A program made the position numbers and the translations under genes. Shown piece after piece: positions 45,758 to 53,985 of a stretch of DNA of 64,000 nucleotides. The first letter of the stretch is position 1. Each line of letters opens with the position of its first letter. The notes under the pieces were generated by a model. It was not told the origin of the DNA, did not search any database, and was given only the letters and a program-made list of their open reading frames with translations. Origin of the DNA: Amorphoplanes friuliensis DSM 7358 (GTDB lineage Bacteria; Actinomycetota; Actinomycetes; Mycobacteriales; Micromonosporaceae); assembly GCF_000494755.1 (NCBI RefSeq), contig NC_022657.1, positions 7,222,001 through 7,286,000 on the forward strand. Reading direction: 5' to 3'.

Positions 45758-46660
45758 ATGACGGATTCCTTCGCCGCCGCCGCGCGGTTCGTGCAGTCCG
45801 AGGCGCGCGTGCTGGAGCAGCGCCTCTTCGCCACGCTGTTCCTCGGCGCACCGGCCTCCGGCGTGGTCGCCGCGCTGCGCGGATTCCAGAACGAGGACGG
45901 CGGCTTCGGACACGGACTCGAGCCCGACAAGCGGTGCCCGGCGAGCCTCCCGATCGACGTCGAGACGGCCCTGCGCACGTACGCGGCGGCCGGCGCCGAC
46001 GAGCCTTCTTTGGTACGCCAGGCCTGTGACTTCTTACAGACCGTGACGAACGACGACGGCGCGGTGTCGCTGGCCGCGCCGGTCATCGAGGACTACCCCC
46101 GCGCCGAGCACTGGTCCGGCTGGACGTACGTGCCCGGCCCCAACCCGACCGCGGGACTGGCCGGCCTGCTGCACCGCATCGGCTTCGACCACCCGTGGCG
46201 TGACGCCGCAACCGCATACTGCTGGCAGATCCTCGAATCCGCCCCGCTGCCCGACGAGATCCACGCGGTCTCGGAAATCCTGGTCTTCCTCGAACACGTC
46301 GACGACCGCGAACGCGCCGACAAACACGCCCCCGCAGTCGTCGACCACCTCACCGCCATGGACATGTTCCACCTCGACCCGGCCGCCGAAGGCTACGGTC
46401 TGTCACCCCTGATCATCGCCCCGACCGCGGACTCCCGCTGGCGCCCCCTGTTCGACGACGTCATCAACGGCCACCTCGACCACCTCGAACGCTCCCAGGA
46501 GCCCGACGGCGGCTGGACGATCACCTGGGACCCGCCCAGCGCCGCCTCCCGCCTCGAATGGCGCGGTCACGTCACGGTCGAGGCGGTGCGCACACTCACC
46601 TCGTACGGCCGCCTGGCACCATCACCTGATGCGCGCGGTGATCTACGACCGGTTCGGTGA
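45758..46660 (+). CDS. Alpha/alpha-toroid (prenyltransferase/squalene cyclase-like) protein
   Basis: A 300-residue helical protein with two toroid-type repeats, FQNEDGGFGHGLEPD near residue 46 and SQEPDGGWTITWDPP near 250, matching the QxxDGGF/W motif of the terpenoid cyclase/protein prenyltransferase fold. The DxDD motif needed for squalene-type cyclisation is not seen, so it is probably not a cyclase. It is a common actinobacterial hypothetical. Its last 32 bases overlap the start of the alcohol dehydrogenase gene, which suggests cotranscription. Function unknown. Confidence 0.8.
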   Translation: MTDSFAAAARFVQSEARVLEQRLFATLFLGAPASGVVAALRGFQNEDGGFGHGLEPDKRCPASLPIDVETALRTYAAAGADEPSLVRQACDFLQTVTNDDGAVSLAAPVIEDYPRAEHWSGWTYVPGPNPTAGLAGLLHRIGFDHPWRDAATAYCWQILESAPLPDEIHAVSEILVFLEHVDDRERADKHAPAVVDHLTAMDMFHLDPAAEGYGLSPLIIAPTADSRWRPLFDDVINGHLDHLERSQEPDGGWTITWDPPSAASRLEWRGHVTVEAVRTLTSYGRLAPSPDARGDLRPVR

Positions 46661-47669
46661 CCTCCCCGAGGTCCGCACAGTCCCCGACCCCGAACCCCCA
46701 CCCGGCGGCGTGGTCGTAGCCGTCCACGCCACCGGCCTCTGCCGCAGCGACTGGCACGGCTGGCGCGGCCACGACCCGGACATCCAGCTGCCCCACGTGC
46801 CGGGCCACGAATTCGCCGGAGTGATCGCCGGGGTCGGCGCAGGCGTCTCGGACTGGCAGGTCGGCGACCGCGTCACCGCGCCGTTCATCCTCGCCTGCGG
46901 CACCTGCCCGGCCTGCCAGGCGGGAGACCAGCAGGTCTGCCACCGCCAACTCCAGCCCGGTTTTACGCACTGGGGCTCGTTCGCCGAGTACGTGACGGTC
47001 CCTCACGCCATGACCAACCTGGTCCGCGTACCCGACGACCTGGACTTTGCCACTGCGGCCATCCTCGGCTGCCGCTTCGCCACGTCATTCCGCGCAGTGG
47101 TGGCCCAAGGCCGCGTCCGCGCGGGCGAGTGGGTCGCCGTGCATGGTTGCGGCGGCGTGGGGCTGTCAGCCGTCATGATCGCCGCCGCAGCCGGCGCCCA
47201 GGTGGTGGCGATCGACGTCTCAGATTCCGCACTGGCCCTGGCCGCCCGATCCGGCGCCACGACAACCTTGCTCGCGCCGTCAGTGGCCGCAATCCGCACA
47301 GCAACCTCGGGCGGCCCGCACTTGTCGATCGACGCCCTGGGCAGCCAGTCAACACTGACGGCATCGGTGGAAAGCCTCCGCCGTCGGGGGCGGCACGTAC
47401 AGGTCGGCCTGCTCCCAGCGGTCTCCGGGCGTCCGACTGTGCCGATGGAGCTGGTGGTTGCCCACGAGCTGGAGTTGCTGGGCAGCCACGGGATGCAGGC
47501 GCACGCCTACGCCGACCTGCTGCCGCTGATCGCAGCCGGCAAACTCCGCCCCTCGGATCTGATCACGGGCGAGATCACGCTGGAGGATGCACCGGCGGCG
47601 ATGGCTGCGATGGACGGCCCGGTTCCGCCTGGCGTCACCATCATCAGGCCGCCCACCCCTGGTCGGTAA
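46629..47669 (+). CDS. Zinc-dependent alcohol dehydrogenase (MDR family)
   Basis: A 346-residue medium-chain dehydrogenase using NAD(P). Catalytic zinc ligands are in GLCRSDWHGW (Cys near 38) and VPGHEFAG (His-Glu). The structural zinc loop is complete (CGTCPACQAGDQQVC). The Rossmann motif is GCGGVGLSAVMIAAAAGAQVVAID. The ATG at 46629 lies inside the preceding gene. Substrate cannot be assigned. Confidence 0.93.
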   Translation: MRAVIYDRFGDLPEVRTVPDPEPPPGGVVVAVHATGLCRSDWHGWRGHDPDIQLPHVPGHEFAGVIAGVGAGVSDWQVGDRVTAPFILACGTCPACQAGDQQVCHRQLQPGFTHWGSFAEYVTVPHAMTNLVRVPDDLDFATAAILGCRFATSFRAVVAQGRVRAGEWVAVHGCGGVGLSAVMIAAAAGAQVVAIDVSDSALALAARSGATTTLLAPSVAAIRTATSGGPHLSIDALGSQSTLTASVESLRRRGRHVQVGLLPAVSGRPTVPMELVVAHELELLGSHGMQAHAYADLLPLIAAGKLRPSDLITGEITLEDAPAAMAAMDGPVPPGVTIIRPPTPGR

Positions 47670-47753
47670 ACGCTGCCGCCACGACGGGCACAGACATTTC
47701 GCCTCGTACTTTGGGACGATCTGGCTACGCCCGCACTCTCCTACGATCAGCAG

Positions 47754-48887
47754 GTGCGCACTTTTCTGCGTTCCGTCTGGCACGAGCCCCCCGCGCCGCA
47801 TCCCCCCGCCCGCGTTTGGCGGGACTGGGCGCTGGTCGCCGTGCTCGTTCCCCTTGCGGTGCTCGAAGGTGCGGTCCGGCCCGATCTGCCCTGGCGGGTG
47901 CTTTCCGTCGTGATCGTCGTGGCCACCGTGCCGACCCTGCTCTGGCGGCGCACCCGTCCACTGCTGATGATCACGCTGGCCTTTGCTGTCACCGGGGTGG
48001 CGCCGCTGGTGCTGCACGGTGCGGTGCTCAGGTCGTACACAGTGGCCTTCGTCTTGATCCTGCCCTATGCCCTGATCCGCTGGGGTTCCGGGCGGGCAGC
48101 GGTTGTCGGCATGGCCGTCGTGCTGGCGAAGATTCTGCTGAACGCCGCCTTCGGGCAGCTGAGCGCCGGTGACGTGGTGGCCGGTTTTGCGGTGATGTCG
48201 TCGGCGGTCGCCCTCGGCGTCGCGCTGCGTTTCCGGGCCGGTGCCCGGCTGCGCGAGCTTCAGCAGGTCAAGCTGCTCGAACGCGAACGCCTGGCCCGCG
48301 ACCTGCACGACACCGTCGCTCACCACGTCTCCGCGATGGCCATCCGCGCCCAGGCCGGCCTCGCGACCGCACCGTCGAACCCGGAGGCAGCCACCGACGC
48401 GCTGCGGGTGATCGAAGCCGAGGCGTCCCGGGCACTCGCCGAGATGCGCGGCATGGTCCGGATCCTGCGCCTGGACGAGCCCGCGGATCTCGCGCCGGGC
48501 CCCTCCATCACCGACCTGGAAAGGCTCGCAGGCAAGCCTCGCTCCGGCCCGGCCATCGAGGTCGGAATCGCCGGCGATCTCGGTCACATCGCGCCGTCGA
48601 TCGACTCCGCGATCTTCCGACTCGCCCAGGAATCGGTCACCAACGCCCGGCGTCACGCCCGCCACGCGACACGCATCGAGGTCCGCGTTTCCGCAGGACC
48701 CACCTCGGTACGCCTCCAGGTCAGCGACGACGGCGAACCCCCGCCCGGCAAAACGACCGGCGGCTACGGCCTGATCGGTATGAGTGAACGCGCGGGCCTG
48801 CTCGGCGGCACTTTCGACGCCGGTCCCGCACCGGGCCGCGGCTGGACCGTGATCGCCGTCCTCCCCCGCGCCGGAGTCACCCCGTGA
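47754..48887 (+). CDS. NarL-partner sensor histidine kinase (HisKA_3)
   Basis: A 377-residue membrane kinase starting at GTG (VRTFLRSVWHEPPAPHPPAR). Residues 22-160 hold about five hydrophobic helices with short loops. The phosphorylated His185 is in ARDLHDTVAHHVSAMAIR, and the ATPase domain contains RLAQESVTNARRHA and the G-box GGYGLIGMSERAGLLGG. It overlaps the regulator gene by four bases (GTGA), the same arrangement as the pair at 1-1327, but the proteins differ clearly. The signal is unknown; a DUF2306 membrane protein follows the pair. Confidence 0.94.
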   Translation: MRTFLRSVWHEPPAPHPPARVWRDWALVAVLVPLAVLEGAVRPDLPWRVLSVVIVVATVPTLLWRRTRPLLMITLAFAVTGVAPLVLHGAVLRSYTVAFVLILPYALIRWGSGRAAVVGMAVVLAKILLNAAFGQLSAGDVVAGFAVMSSAVALGVALRFRAGARLRELQQVKLLERERLARDLHDTVAHHVSAMAIRAQAGLATAPSNPEAATDALRVIEAEASRALAEMRGMVRILRLDEPADLAPGPSITDLERLAGKPRSGPAIEVGIAGDLGHIAPSIDSAIFRLAQESVTNARRHARHATRIEVRVSAGPTSVRLQVSDDGEPPPGKTTGGYGLIGMSERAGLLGGTFDAGPAPGRGWTVIAVLPRAGVTP

Positions 48888-49537
48888 GCATCCGCGTGGT
48901 CGTCGCCGATGATCAGGAAATCGTCCGGACCGGGCTCACGATGATCCTCAACTCTCAGCCGGACATCCAGGTTGTCGGCGAGGCCGCAAACGGTCACCGA
49001 GCCGTCGAACTGGCCCGGCAGCTGCGCCCGGACGTGTGCCTCTTCGACATCAGGATGCCCGGCCTCGACGGCATCGAGGCCACCCGCGCCTTGGCGGGCC
49101 CCGAGGTCCCGGATCCTCTCGCGGTGGTCGTCATCACCACCTTCGACCTCGACGAGCACGTGTACGCCGCACTGCGCGCCGGCGCCCGCGGTTTCCTCCT
49201 CAAGGACGCCGGCACGGCGATGCTGGCGCAGGCCATGCACGCCGCGGCGAACGGCGACGCGCTGATCGAGCCGAGTGTCACCGCACGGTTGCTGAAGACC
49301 TTCGCGGCGAGTGGTCCGGCGGCACCGGCGCAGCCTGTTGATGCCTTGACGCACCGCGAGGAACAGGTCCTGACCGCGGTGGCGAGCGGTCGCACCAACA
49401 GCGAGATCGCCGCGGAGCTGTTCATCACGCTCAGCACGGTGAAGACCCACATCACCAGCCTGATGACCAAGATCGGCGCACGGAACCGCGTCGAGATCGC
49501 CGTGTGGGCTTACGAGACCTACCGCGTCCGCCGCTGA
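48884..49537 (+). CDS. NarL/FixJ-family response regulator
   Basis: A complete 217-residue regulator. Receiver: VVVADDQEIVRTGLTMIL with phosphoacceptor Asp55 in LFDIRMPGLDG, then VVVITTFD and LLKDAG. The C-terminal LuxR helix-turn-helix is LTHREEQVLTAVASGRTNSEIA...STVKTHITSLMTKIG-type sequence. GTG start inside the kinase stop. Probably controls the next gene or genes elsewhere. Confidence 0.95.
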   Translation: MSIRVVVADDQEIVRTGLTMILNSQPDIQVVGEAANGHRAVELARQLRPDVCLFDIRMPGLDGIEATRALAGPEVPDPLAVVVITTFDLDEHVYAALRAGARGFLLKDAGTAMLAQAMHAAANGDALIEPSVTARLLKTFAASGPAAPAQPVDALTHREEQVLTAVASGRTNSEIAAELFITLSTVKTHITSLMTKIGARNRVEIAVWAYETYRVRR

Positions 49538-49636
49538 TCCCGCCAAAAGTACGGCTTGCGGGCCCGACCAGGGTACGAGACGACCGCAGCCCAACTTCCG
49601 ATGAGGCCGGCGGTGGTGGCCGGGACGATCGGGGGC

Positions 49637-50422
49637 ATGACAACAACCTCCGCGCGGAACACCCGGAACGCCCGGCTCGTGGTGGCCGGCCTGCTCCTGC
49701 TCACCGCGGTGCCCGTACTGGCCGGCGCTCTCCGCATCGCCACCCTGTCCGGCGCCGGGGAGGTCACGCCGGACAAGTCCTACATGGCCCTGGATCCCGC
49801 GCCCGTAGTCGTTCACATCATCGGCGCCACCCTGTTCTGCGTTCTCGGAGCCTTCCAGTTCCACCGCGGCTTCCGGCAGCGGCGCCCAGGCCGGCACCGA
49901 ATCGCGGGAAGACTCGCCGCCGCCGGTGGTTTCGCCGCGGCACTGTCCGGCATCTGGATGACCCTGTTCTACCCGCTGCCCCACCACGACGGCGCCCGGT
50001 TCGGACTACTCGGCACCGAGCGGATCCTCTTCGGCACACTCATGGCAGCGGCGATCGTCATCAGCTTCCTGGCGATCCGCCGACGCAACATCGTCCGGCA
50101 CCGCGCCTGGATGATGCGCGGCTACGCGATCGCCCAGGGCGCAGGCACCCAGGCAGTGATCATCGCTCCCTGGATCGCAGCCTTCGGCGACACCGACGTC
50201 GTCACCCGCGCGGTACTCATGGGCACGGCCTGGACCCTCAACCTCGCCGTAGCCGAATGGATCATCCGCCGCCGGCCGCAACACCGGGTACCGGCCCCGC
50301 AGGTCACTACCAACCCAGCGATCAGTGCGGGCCCAGCGATCAGTGCGGGCCCAGCGATCAGTGCGGGCTCGCCAGTCACTGCCGGCCCGGCGGGTCGCCG
50401 CGGCGGCATGCGCAAGCCGTGA
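49637..50422 (+). CDS. DUF2306 membrane protein with repeat-bearing C-terminus
   Basis: A 261-residue protein with five or six hydrophobic helices and conserved histidines in FQFHRGFRQRRPGRHRIAGR and RRNIVRHRAWMMRGYAIAQGAGTQ, the layout of DUF2306, a family with haem- or quinone-like membrane topology but no known function. The ATG at 49637 has GGGGG close upstream. The cytoplasmic tail carries three tandem copies of AISAGP, encoded by an almost perfect 18-base repeat at about 50317-50370, a recent expansion. It follows the NarL pair by 99 bases and may be its target. Confidence 0.87.
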   Translation: MTTTSARNTRNARLVVAGLLLLTAVPVLAGALRIATLSGAGEVTPDKSYMALDPAPVVVHIIGATLFCVLGAFQFHRGFRQRRPGRHRIAGRLAAAGGFAAALSGIWMTLFYPLPHHDGARFGLLGTERILFGTLMAAAIVISFLAIRRRNIVRHRAWMMRGYAIAQGAGTQAVIIAPWIAAFGDTDVVTRAVLMGTAWTLNLAVAEWIIRRRPQHRVPAPQVTTNPAISAGPAISAGPAISAGSPVTAGPAGRRGGMRKP

Positions 50423-50427
50423 CCGGG

Positions 50428-50976
50428 TCAGGACAACGGGGTCCAGTCCGGAGCGATGAGCGACCAGACCTCGGTGTCGTAACGAACACCCTTGTGGATG
50501 AAGTCGCCCCGCAGCACCCCGTCGACGCTCATCCCCAACCGTCGAGCAACGTTGGAACTCGCCGTGTTGTCAGGCCGGCAATGCCACTGCACGCGATAAA
50601 TCCCCCGCTGCACAATCGCCCAGTCGATCAGCAACGCCACCGCCTTGGTGATCAGCCCCCGCCCGGTACCGGCCGGCTCGAGCCAGCACCCGACCTCACA
50701 GGTGCCGAACCGCGTGTCGAAATCGACAAACATCGTCCCGCCGACCAACGTCCCGTCGAGCCAGATCCCCAAAAGCCGCCCGGTGTCGTGAGCCTGCTTG
50801 TCGGCATACCGCTGCAGGGTGGCCGTCGCGGTGGTCAGGTCGGTGCTCACACCCGCCCAAGGAATCCACGGATCAACGGTTTCCCGCGCCCGATCCATAT
50901 GAGCAAGGAATTCTGTCGCCTGCCACGGCTCGAGCGGCCGCAACTCCGCCCCACCACCAAGATCGATCGCGAACAT
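50428..50976 (-). CDS. GNAT acetyltransferase, RimJ/RimL type
   Basis: A 182-residue acetyl-CoA-dependent N-acetyltransferase like those that modify ribosomal proteins or small-molecule amines. Visible are ELRPLEPWQATEFLAHMDR, the acetyl-CoA segment VGCWLEPAGTGRGLITKAVA (a Q/RxxGxG/A variant) and the RimL-type WHCRPDNTASSNVARRLGM followed by GVLRGDFIHKGVRYDTEVWSL. Converges with the DUF2306 gene with only five bases between the stops. Substrate unknown. Confidence 0.92.
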   Translation of the reverse strand: MFAIDLGGGAELRPLEPWQATEFLAHMDRARETVDPWIPWAGVSTDLTTATATLQRYADKQAHDTGRLLGIWLDGTLVGGTMFVDFDTRFGTCEVGCWLEPAGTGRGLITKAVALLIDWAIVQRGIYRVQWHCRPDNTASSNVARRLGMSVDGVLRGDFIHKGVRYDTEVWSLIAPDWTPLS

Positions 50977-51787
50977 CCCCGGAGCCTACCGACCCCACCC
51001 ACCCCAGGCGCTCCCGTCCACCACCGCCCAAGCGACCTGAATCGACCACTTCCTCCCACTGCAGTAAGCACTCACTAACCAGTGCTCAGAGAACCCAGGT
51101 GAGTAAGCACTTACCAACCGCGCGGCCGGCCGCCCGTCAAACGCATCGCCAGCGGCACGCGCCGCCCGGTCCTTCGAATGTCGGACACGAGTCCCAGCCC
51201 GGGTTAGTAAACATTTACCAACCGCGCAGCCAGCCGCCCATCAAACGCCGCCGCGCCGCCATCGCGCCAACGGCACGCACCCCTCGGTCACTCGAACGTC
51301 AGACAGGAGTCCCAGCCCGGGTTAGTAAACACTTACCAACCGCGCAGCCAGCCGCCCATCAAACGCCGCGGCCACGCCATCGCGCCAACGGAACGCATCC
51401 CGGTCTCTCGAATCGGACAGGAGTCTCAGCCCGGGTTAGTAAGCACTTACCAACCGGCAGCCGGACGGTCTTGGTAGCGCTTCGCGGCCCGCGATCGTCG
51501 CCGAGTGCCTCAAGGTGGCCGCGGGCCAGAGCCAGATCTTCCAAAGCCCAGCCGCTCGAACGCTGGCTGAACCCACGGCGGCGCTGCCGCCGACGTCCCA
51601 GCCCGCTCTACCGCCTGGCTCCCAGCCCGCATCCACCGCCTGGCTCCCAGCCCGCTTCCACCGCCTCGGATGACTCCGGGGAAGCCGTGGCTCGAACGTG
51701 GTCAACTGGCTTGCAACCGGCGCTCAGCCGATTCACATCAAACGGGCGCATAGTGGGGGGTGCCCCCGTTCGACTCTGGAGGTCTTC
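50977..51787. other. 811-base gap filled with repeats
   Basis: No gene is supported between the GNAT and YggT genes. 51062-51454 carries tandem 104-118 base blocks with the 20-bp dyad. 51600-51660 has a 24-base unit repeated about 2.5 times (GGCTCCCAGCCCGCTTCCACC-like). The last 100 bases presumably hold the yggT promoter. The frames that are open translate repeat sequence. Confidence 0.75.
51062..51454. repeat. Five copies of the GTTAGTAAACACTTACCAAC dyad in tandem 104-118 bp blocks (cluster B)
   Basis: Copies are at 51062-51079 (5-prime end degenerate), 51099-51118, 51203-51222, 51321-51340 and 51435-51454. Between them the sequence also repeats (CGCGCAGCCAGCCGCCCATC, then AACGGCACGC, then AGTCCCAGCCCGG), so the unit is a whole 104-118 base block that ends in the dyad. 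The dyad core is the same as in cluster A at 38.8-39.4 kb, while the flanks differ. The dyads are more strictly conserved than the flanks. Confidence 0.88.
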
Positions 51788-52066
51788 ATGGGTCTGGTGC
51801 TCGCCATTGTGAGCCTGGTGTTGCTGCTGATGCAGGTGCTGTTGATCGCCCGCGCGGTGCTCGACTGGACCGTGGCGCTGGCCGGACCTACCGCTTACGG
51901 GTCTGTTCGGTCGCGGCTGCTGGCCGGTGCGCACGCAGTCACGGAGCCGGTGCTGGCGCCGGTTCGCCGGGTGTTGCCGCCGTTGCGGCTGGGTGGCATG
52001 GCGATTGATCTGTCGTTCATCGTGGTGTTCCTGGCCATTGTGATCATCCGCTCCCTGATCGGCTGA
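51788..52066 (+). CDS. YggT family membrane protein
   Basis: A 92-residue integral membrane protein with two helices (VLAIVSLVLLLMQVLLIARAVLDW near the start and IDLSFIVVFLAIVIIRSLI at the end) flanking the YggT-type loop VTEPVLAPVRRVLPPLRLGGMAIDLS. YggT proteins have been linked to cell division and osmotic tolerance in other bacteria; in actinobacteria they usually sit near ftsZ/sepF, which is not the case here. GGAGG lies five bases before the ATG. A strong terminator follows. Confidence 0.92.
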   Translation: MGLVLAIVSLVLLLMQVLLIARAVLDWTVALAGPTAYGSVRSRLLAGAHAVTEPVLAPVRRVLPPLRLGGMAIDLSFIVVFLAIVIIRSLIG

Positions 52067-52120
52067 CTCCCGCCGCCGTCGCCACCGTCCACGACGCCGG
52101 CTGATACTGCACAACGAACT

Positions 52121-52150
52121 ACGGCCGACCGGATCTCTCCGGTCGGCCGT
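52121..52150. terminator. Perfect terminator hairpin between yggT and the Pro-rich microprotein
   Basis: ACGGCCGACCGGA (52121-52133) pairs perfectly with TCCGGTCGGCCGT (52138-52150) around TCTC, followed by TTTGCG. It lies between converging genes and probably ends both transcripts. Confidence 0.88.
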
Positions 52151-52180
52151 TTTGCGCGCGAACGCGCCGGTCGAATCTGC

Positions 52181-52351
52181 CTACGCGGGTTCGGGGACGT
52201 TGCCGGGGTCGTCGGGGCCCGGCATGGGTTCGACCGGGGGCGGCGGCAGCGTTTCGGGGGTGTCCGGGGAGAGTTCGCCCGGGTCGTCGGGGATCGGCTC
52301 GGTGGGGTCGATCGGCGGGTAGTTGTCCGGGTCAGGACCTGGCTGCACCAT
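52181..52351 (-). CDS. Pro/Asp/Glu-rich microprotein, 56 aa
   Basis: A small frame with strong GC3 bias: nearly every codon ends in G or C, as expected for a real gene here. The product is acidic and Pro-rich (MVQPGPDPDNYPPIDPTEPI at the start) with no hydrophobic segment. The ATG at 52351 lies 20 bases inside the end of the preceding membrane-protein gene, so translation is probably coupled. It resembles short disordered actinobacterial hypotheticals; function unknown. A terminator hairpin follows 30 bases downstream. Confidence 0.65.
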   Translation of the reverse strand: MVQPGPDPDNYPPIDPTEPIPDDPGELSPDTPETLPPPPVEPMPGPDDPGNVPEPA

Positions 52352-53171
52352 GGTTGCCAGTCTGCCCGACGGTTGGACCCAATCGAAGCAGCCCTTCCCG
52401 GCGCGGCGGCAGCGCGATCAGGGCGAGCACCACGACCGTGGCGGTCACCACGGCGATCGAGATGCTGGGGAAGACCGTCAGCAGGAACTCCGCGAACTGC
52501 GCGTCGGGCCAGGCACCGCCGTTGTAGAGCAACAGCACAGCCGTGGTCGCATATCCGAACGTCACTGCGATGACGACGACTGTGAGCGTCCCGGCCGGCG
52601 CACGCACCGAGTCGCCGTGCCGTCGGAAGCGGCGGGCCGCACCGGCGGCGACCAGCCAGCCGAGGGCAGCCCCGATCAGGAAGCCGGCCACAGCCAGGGT
52701 GACCGCGAGCGGAGAAACGGCTTTCGAGGCGACGACGGTTGCCTGCACACCGCTCGGTGTGTCGGTGATCTGCAGGCCCAGCACGAGGTTGTCGCGGGTG
52801 AGGGTCCCGTCCGATCGGGACTGCCAGCCTGCGTCCTCCAGCCGCACCCGCGCCGCGACCTCGGTTTCGGCCGCCCGCCCCTGCGGCAGCGAGTAGGTCA
52901 CGGCGACCACGTCCGTACGGTCTGGCGGCGAGTCGTAGGCGACGACGTTGTCGCCGGCGTATTCCGGGCACCAGTAGTCGCAGACCACAACCGGGCCGGG
53001 CGTGTCGATCGGCGGGCGGCCCATCGCCGTGGTGGCTGCGGTCACCGCGTCGGATTCGGCCGGCGGCCCGGGAAAACCACTGACGTGTACGGCCGCAGCG
53101 GAAAGCAGGCAGCCTGTGATCAGCGCCGCCGCCACGCCTGCGACCCGCACCCAGGTCACCCCAGTTCGCAT
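52332..53171 (-). CDS. Membrane-anchored hypothetical protein, 279 aa
   Basis: Family not recognised. The N-terminus is a signal anchor (VRVAGVAAALITGCLLSAAA). About 30-150 would be extracytoplasmic and contains a Cys pair (VVCDYWCPEYAG). Three further helices lie at about 155-260 (LAVTLAVAGFLIGAALGWLV, LTVVVIAVTFGYATTAVLLL, SISIAVVTATVVVLALIAL). The ATG at 53171 precedes a basic end. Its 3-prime end overlaps the Pro-rich microprotein. A role in the envelope is likely, nothing more can be said. Confidence 0.8.
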   Translation of the reverse strand: MRTGVTWVRVAGVAAALITGCLLSAAAVHVSGFPGPPAESDAVTAATTAMGRPPIDTPGPVVVCDYWCPEYAGDNVVAYDSPPDRTDVVAVTYSLPQGRAAETEVAARVRLEDAGWQSRSDGTLTRDNLVLGLQITDTPSGVQATVVASKAVSPLAVTLAVAGFLIGAALGWLVAAGAARRFRRHGDSVRAPAGTLTVVVIAVTFGYATTAVLLLYNGGAWPDAQFAEFLLTVFPSISIAVVTATVVVLALIALPPRREGLLRLGPTVGQTGNHGAARS

Positions 53172-53200
53172 GTCTCAGGTTCCCATACCAGGATGGTTCT

Positions 53201-53659
53201 GTGCGGTACGCAGATCTGGAATCCGGGCAGGTCCTCCGCGGTGTCGTGTCGTCAGTGCACAACTTCGGTCTCCTGGTCGATGTCGGTGGCATCACCGGTC
53301 TGGTGAACGCCGCCCACCTCACCTGGTCGCACGACATCACCCACCCCGATCAGGTCGCGCGCACCGGGGACGCGCTGACCGTGATGGTCGTGGACGTCGA
53401 CCTGGACCGTGAACGCGCAACGTTCTCCCTGAAGGCGCTCGAACCGGATCCGCTCGCCGCCTTCGCTCGGACGGCCCTGGGCACCACGATGACCGGCGAG
53501 GTGATCCGCGTCGCGCCGTTCGGCGTCTTCGTGCGCGTTGCCGAGGGCATCGCCGGCCTGGTGCGGGACCACCCCGCCGAGACCGGCGACCTGCTCCGGG
53601 TCGAAATCACCGCTATCAACCTGGCCCACCGCCGAGTCACCCTGCGCCCCCTGCCCTGA
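53201..53659 (+). CDS. S1 RNA-binding domain protein with two S1 motifs
   Basis: A 152-residue protein made of two OB-fold S1 domains. The first reads LESGQVLRGVVSSVHNFGLLVDVGGITGLVNAAHL up to about residue 75; the second is TGEVIRVAPFGVFVRVAEGIAGLV to the end (residues 95-150). Such proteins bind RNA in translation or RNA decay. GTG start at 53201, divergent from the membrane-protein gene with a 29-base gap, so the two promoters must overlap or the transcript is leaderless. Confidence 0.9.
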   Translation: MRYADLESGQVLRGVVSSVHNFGLLVDVGGITGLVNAAHLTWSHDITHPDQVARTGDALTVMVVDVDLDRERATFSLKALEPDPLAAFARTALGTTMTGEVIRVAPFGVFVRVAEGIAGLVRDHPAETGDLLRVEITAINLAHRRVTLRPLP

Positions 53660-53821
53660 AGCCCTCCACCATCACCGCGGCCTCAGACCCAAGACCCACC
53701 ACCAATCACGGCGACCGCAGCCGAAAGAGAAGCCGCCACGCCACCGCAGCCCCAGCCGAAACGACACCGCCGAATCACCAAGGCCCCAGGCGAAAAGGAA
53801 CCGCCCTGCCGTGGAAGAACC

Positions 53822-53985
53822 GACGCCCGCGGACAGCTCCGCCTCGATCAGATCCGCAGCGTGTGCGGCCCAGCCGAGAAGAAAACTGTGCGCCCGGCCA
53901 AAGAGAAAGCGCCGCATCACCCCGCGGAGGACGAACCGATGCTCGCGGGCAGCTCTGCCTCGATCAGATCCGCAGCGTGTGCGGC
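53822..53985. repeat. Duplicated 48-bp segment of the glycosyltransferase 3-prime end
   Basis: 53822-53869 and 53938-53985 are the same 48-base sequence with four differences; both contain GCCTCGATCAGATCCGCAGC. The second copy encodes the AAHAADLIEAEL segment of the glycosyltransferase C-terminus; the first lies just downstream of its stop (53917) and can still be read as the same peptide in another copy. Flanking bases are also weakly similar. This may be the trace of a deleted tandem paralogue or a slippage duplication. Confidence 0.8.

Noticed and set aside
48884-49537. Same two-component pair duplicated at 1-1327 and 47754-49537
   Set aside because: Both are NarL-type pairs with GTGA overlaps, but kinase membrane regions and regulator sequences differ clearly, so they are family members and not a recent duplication.
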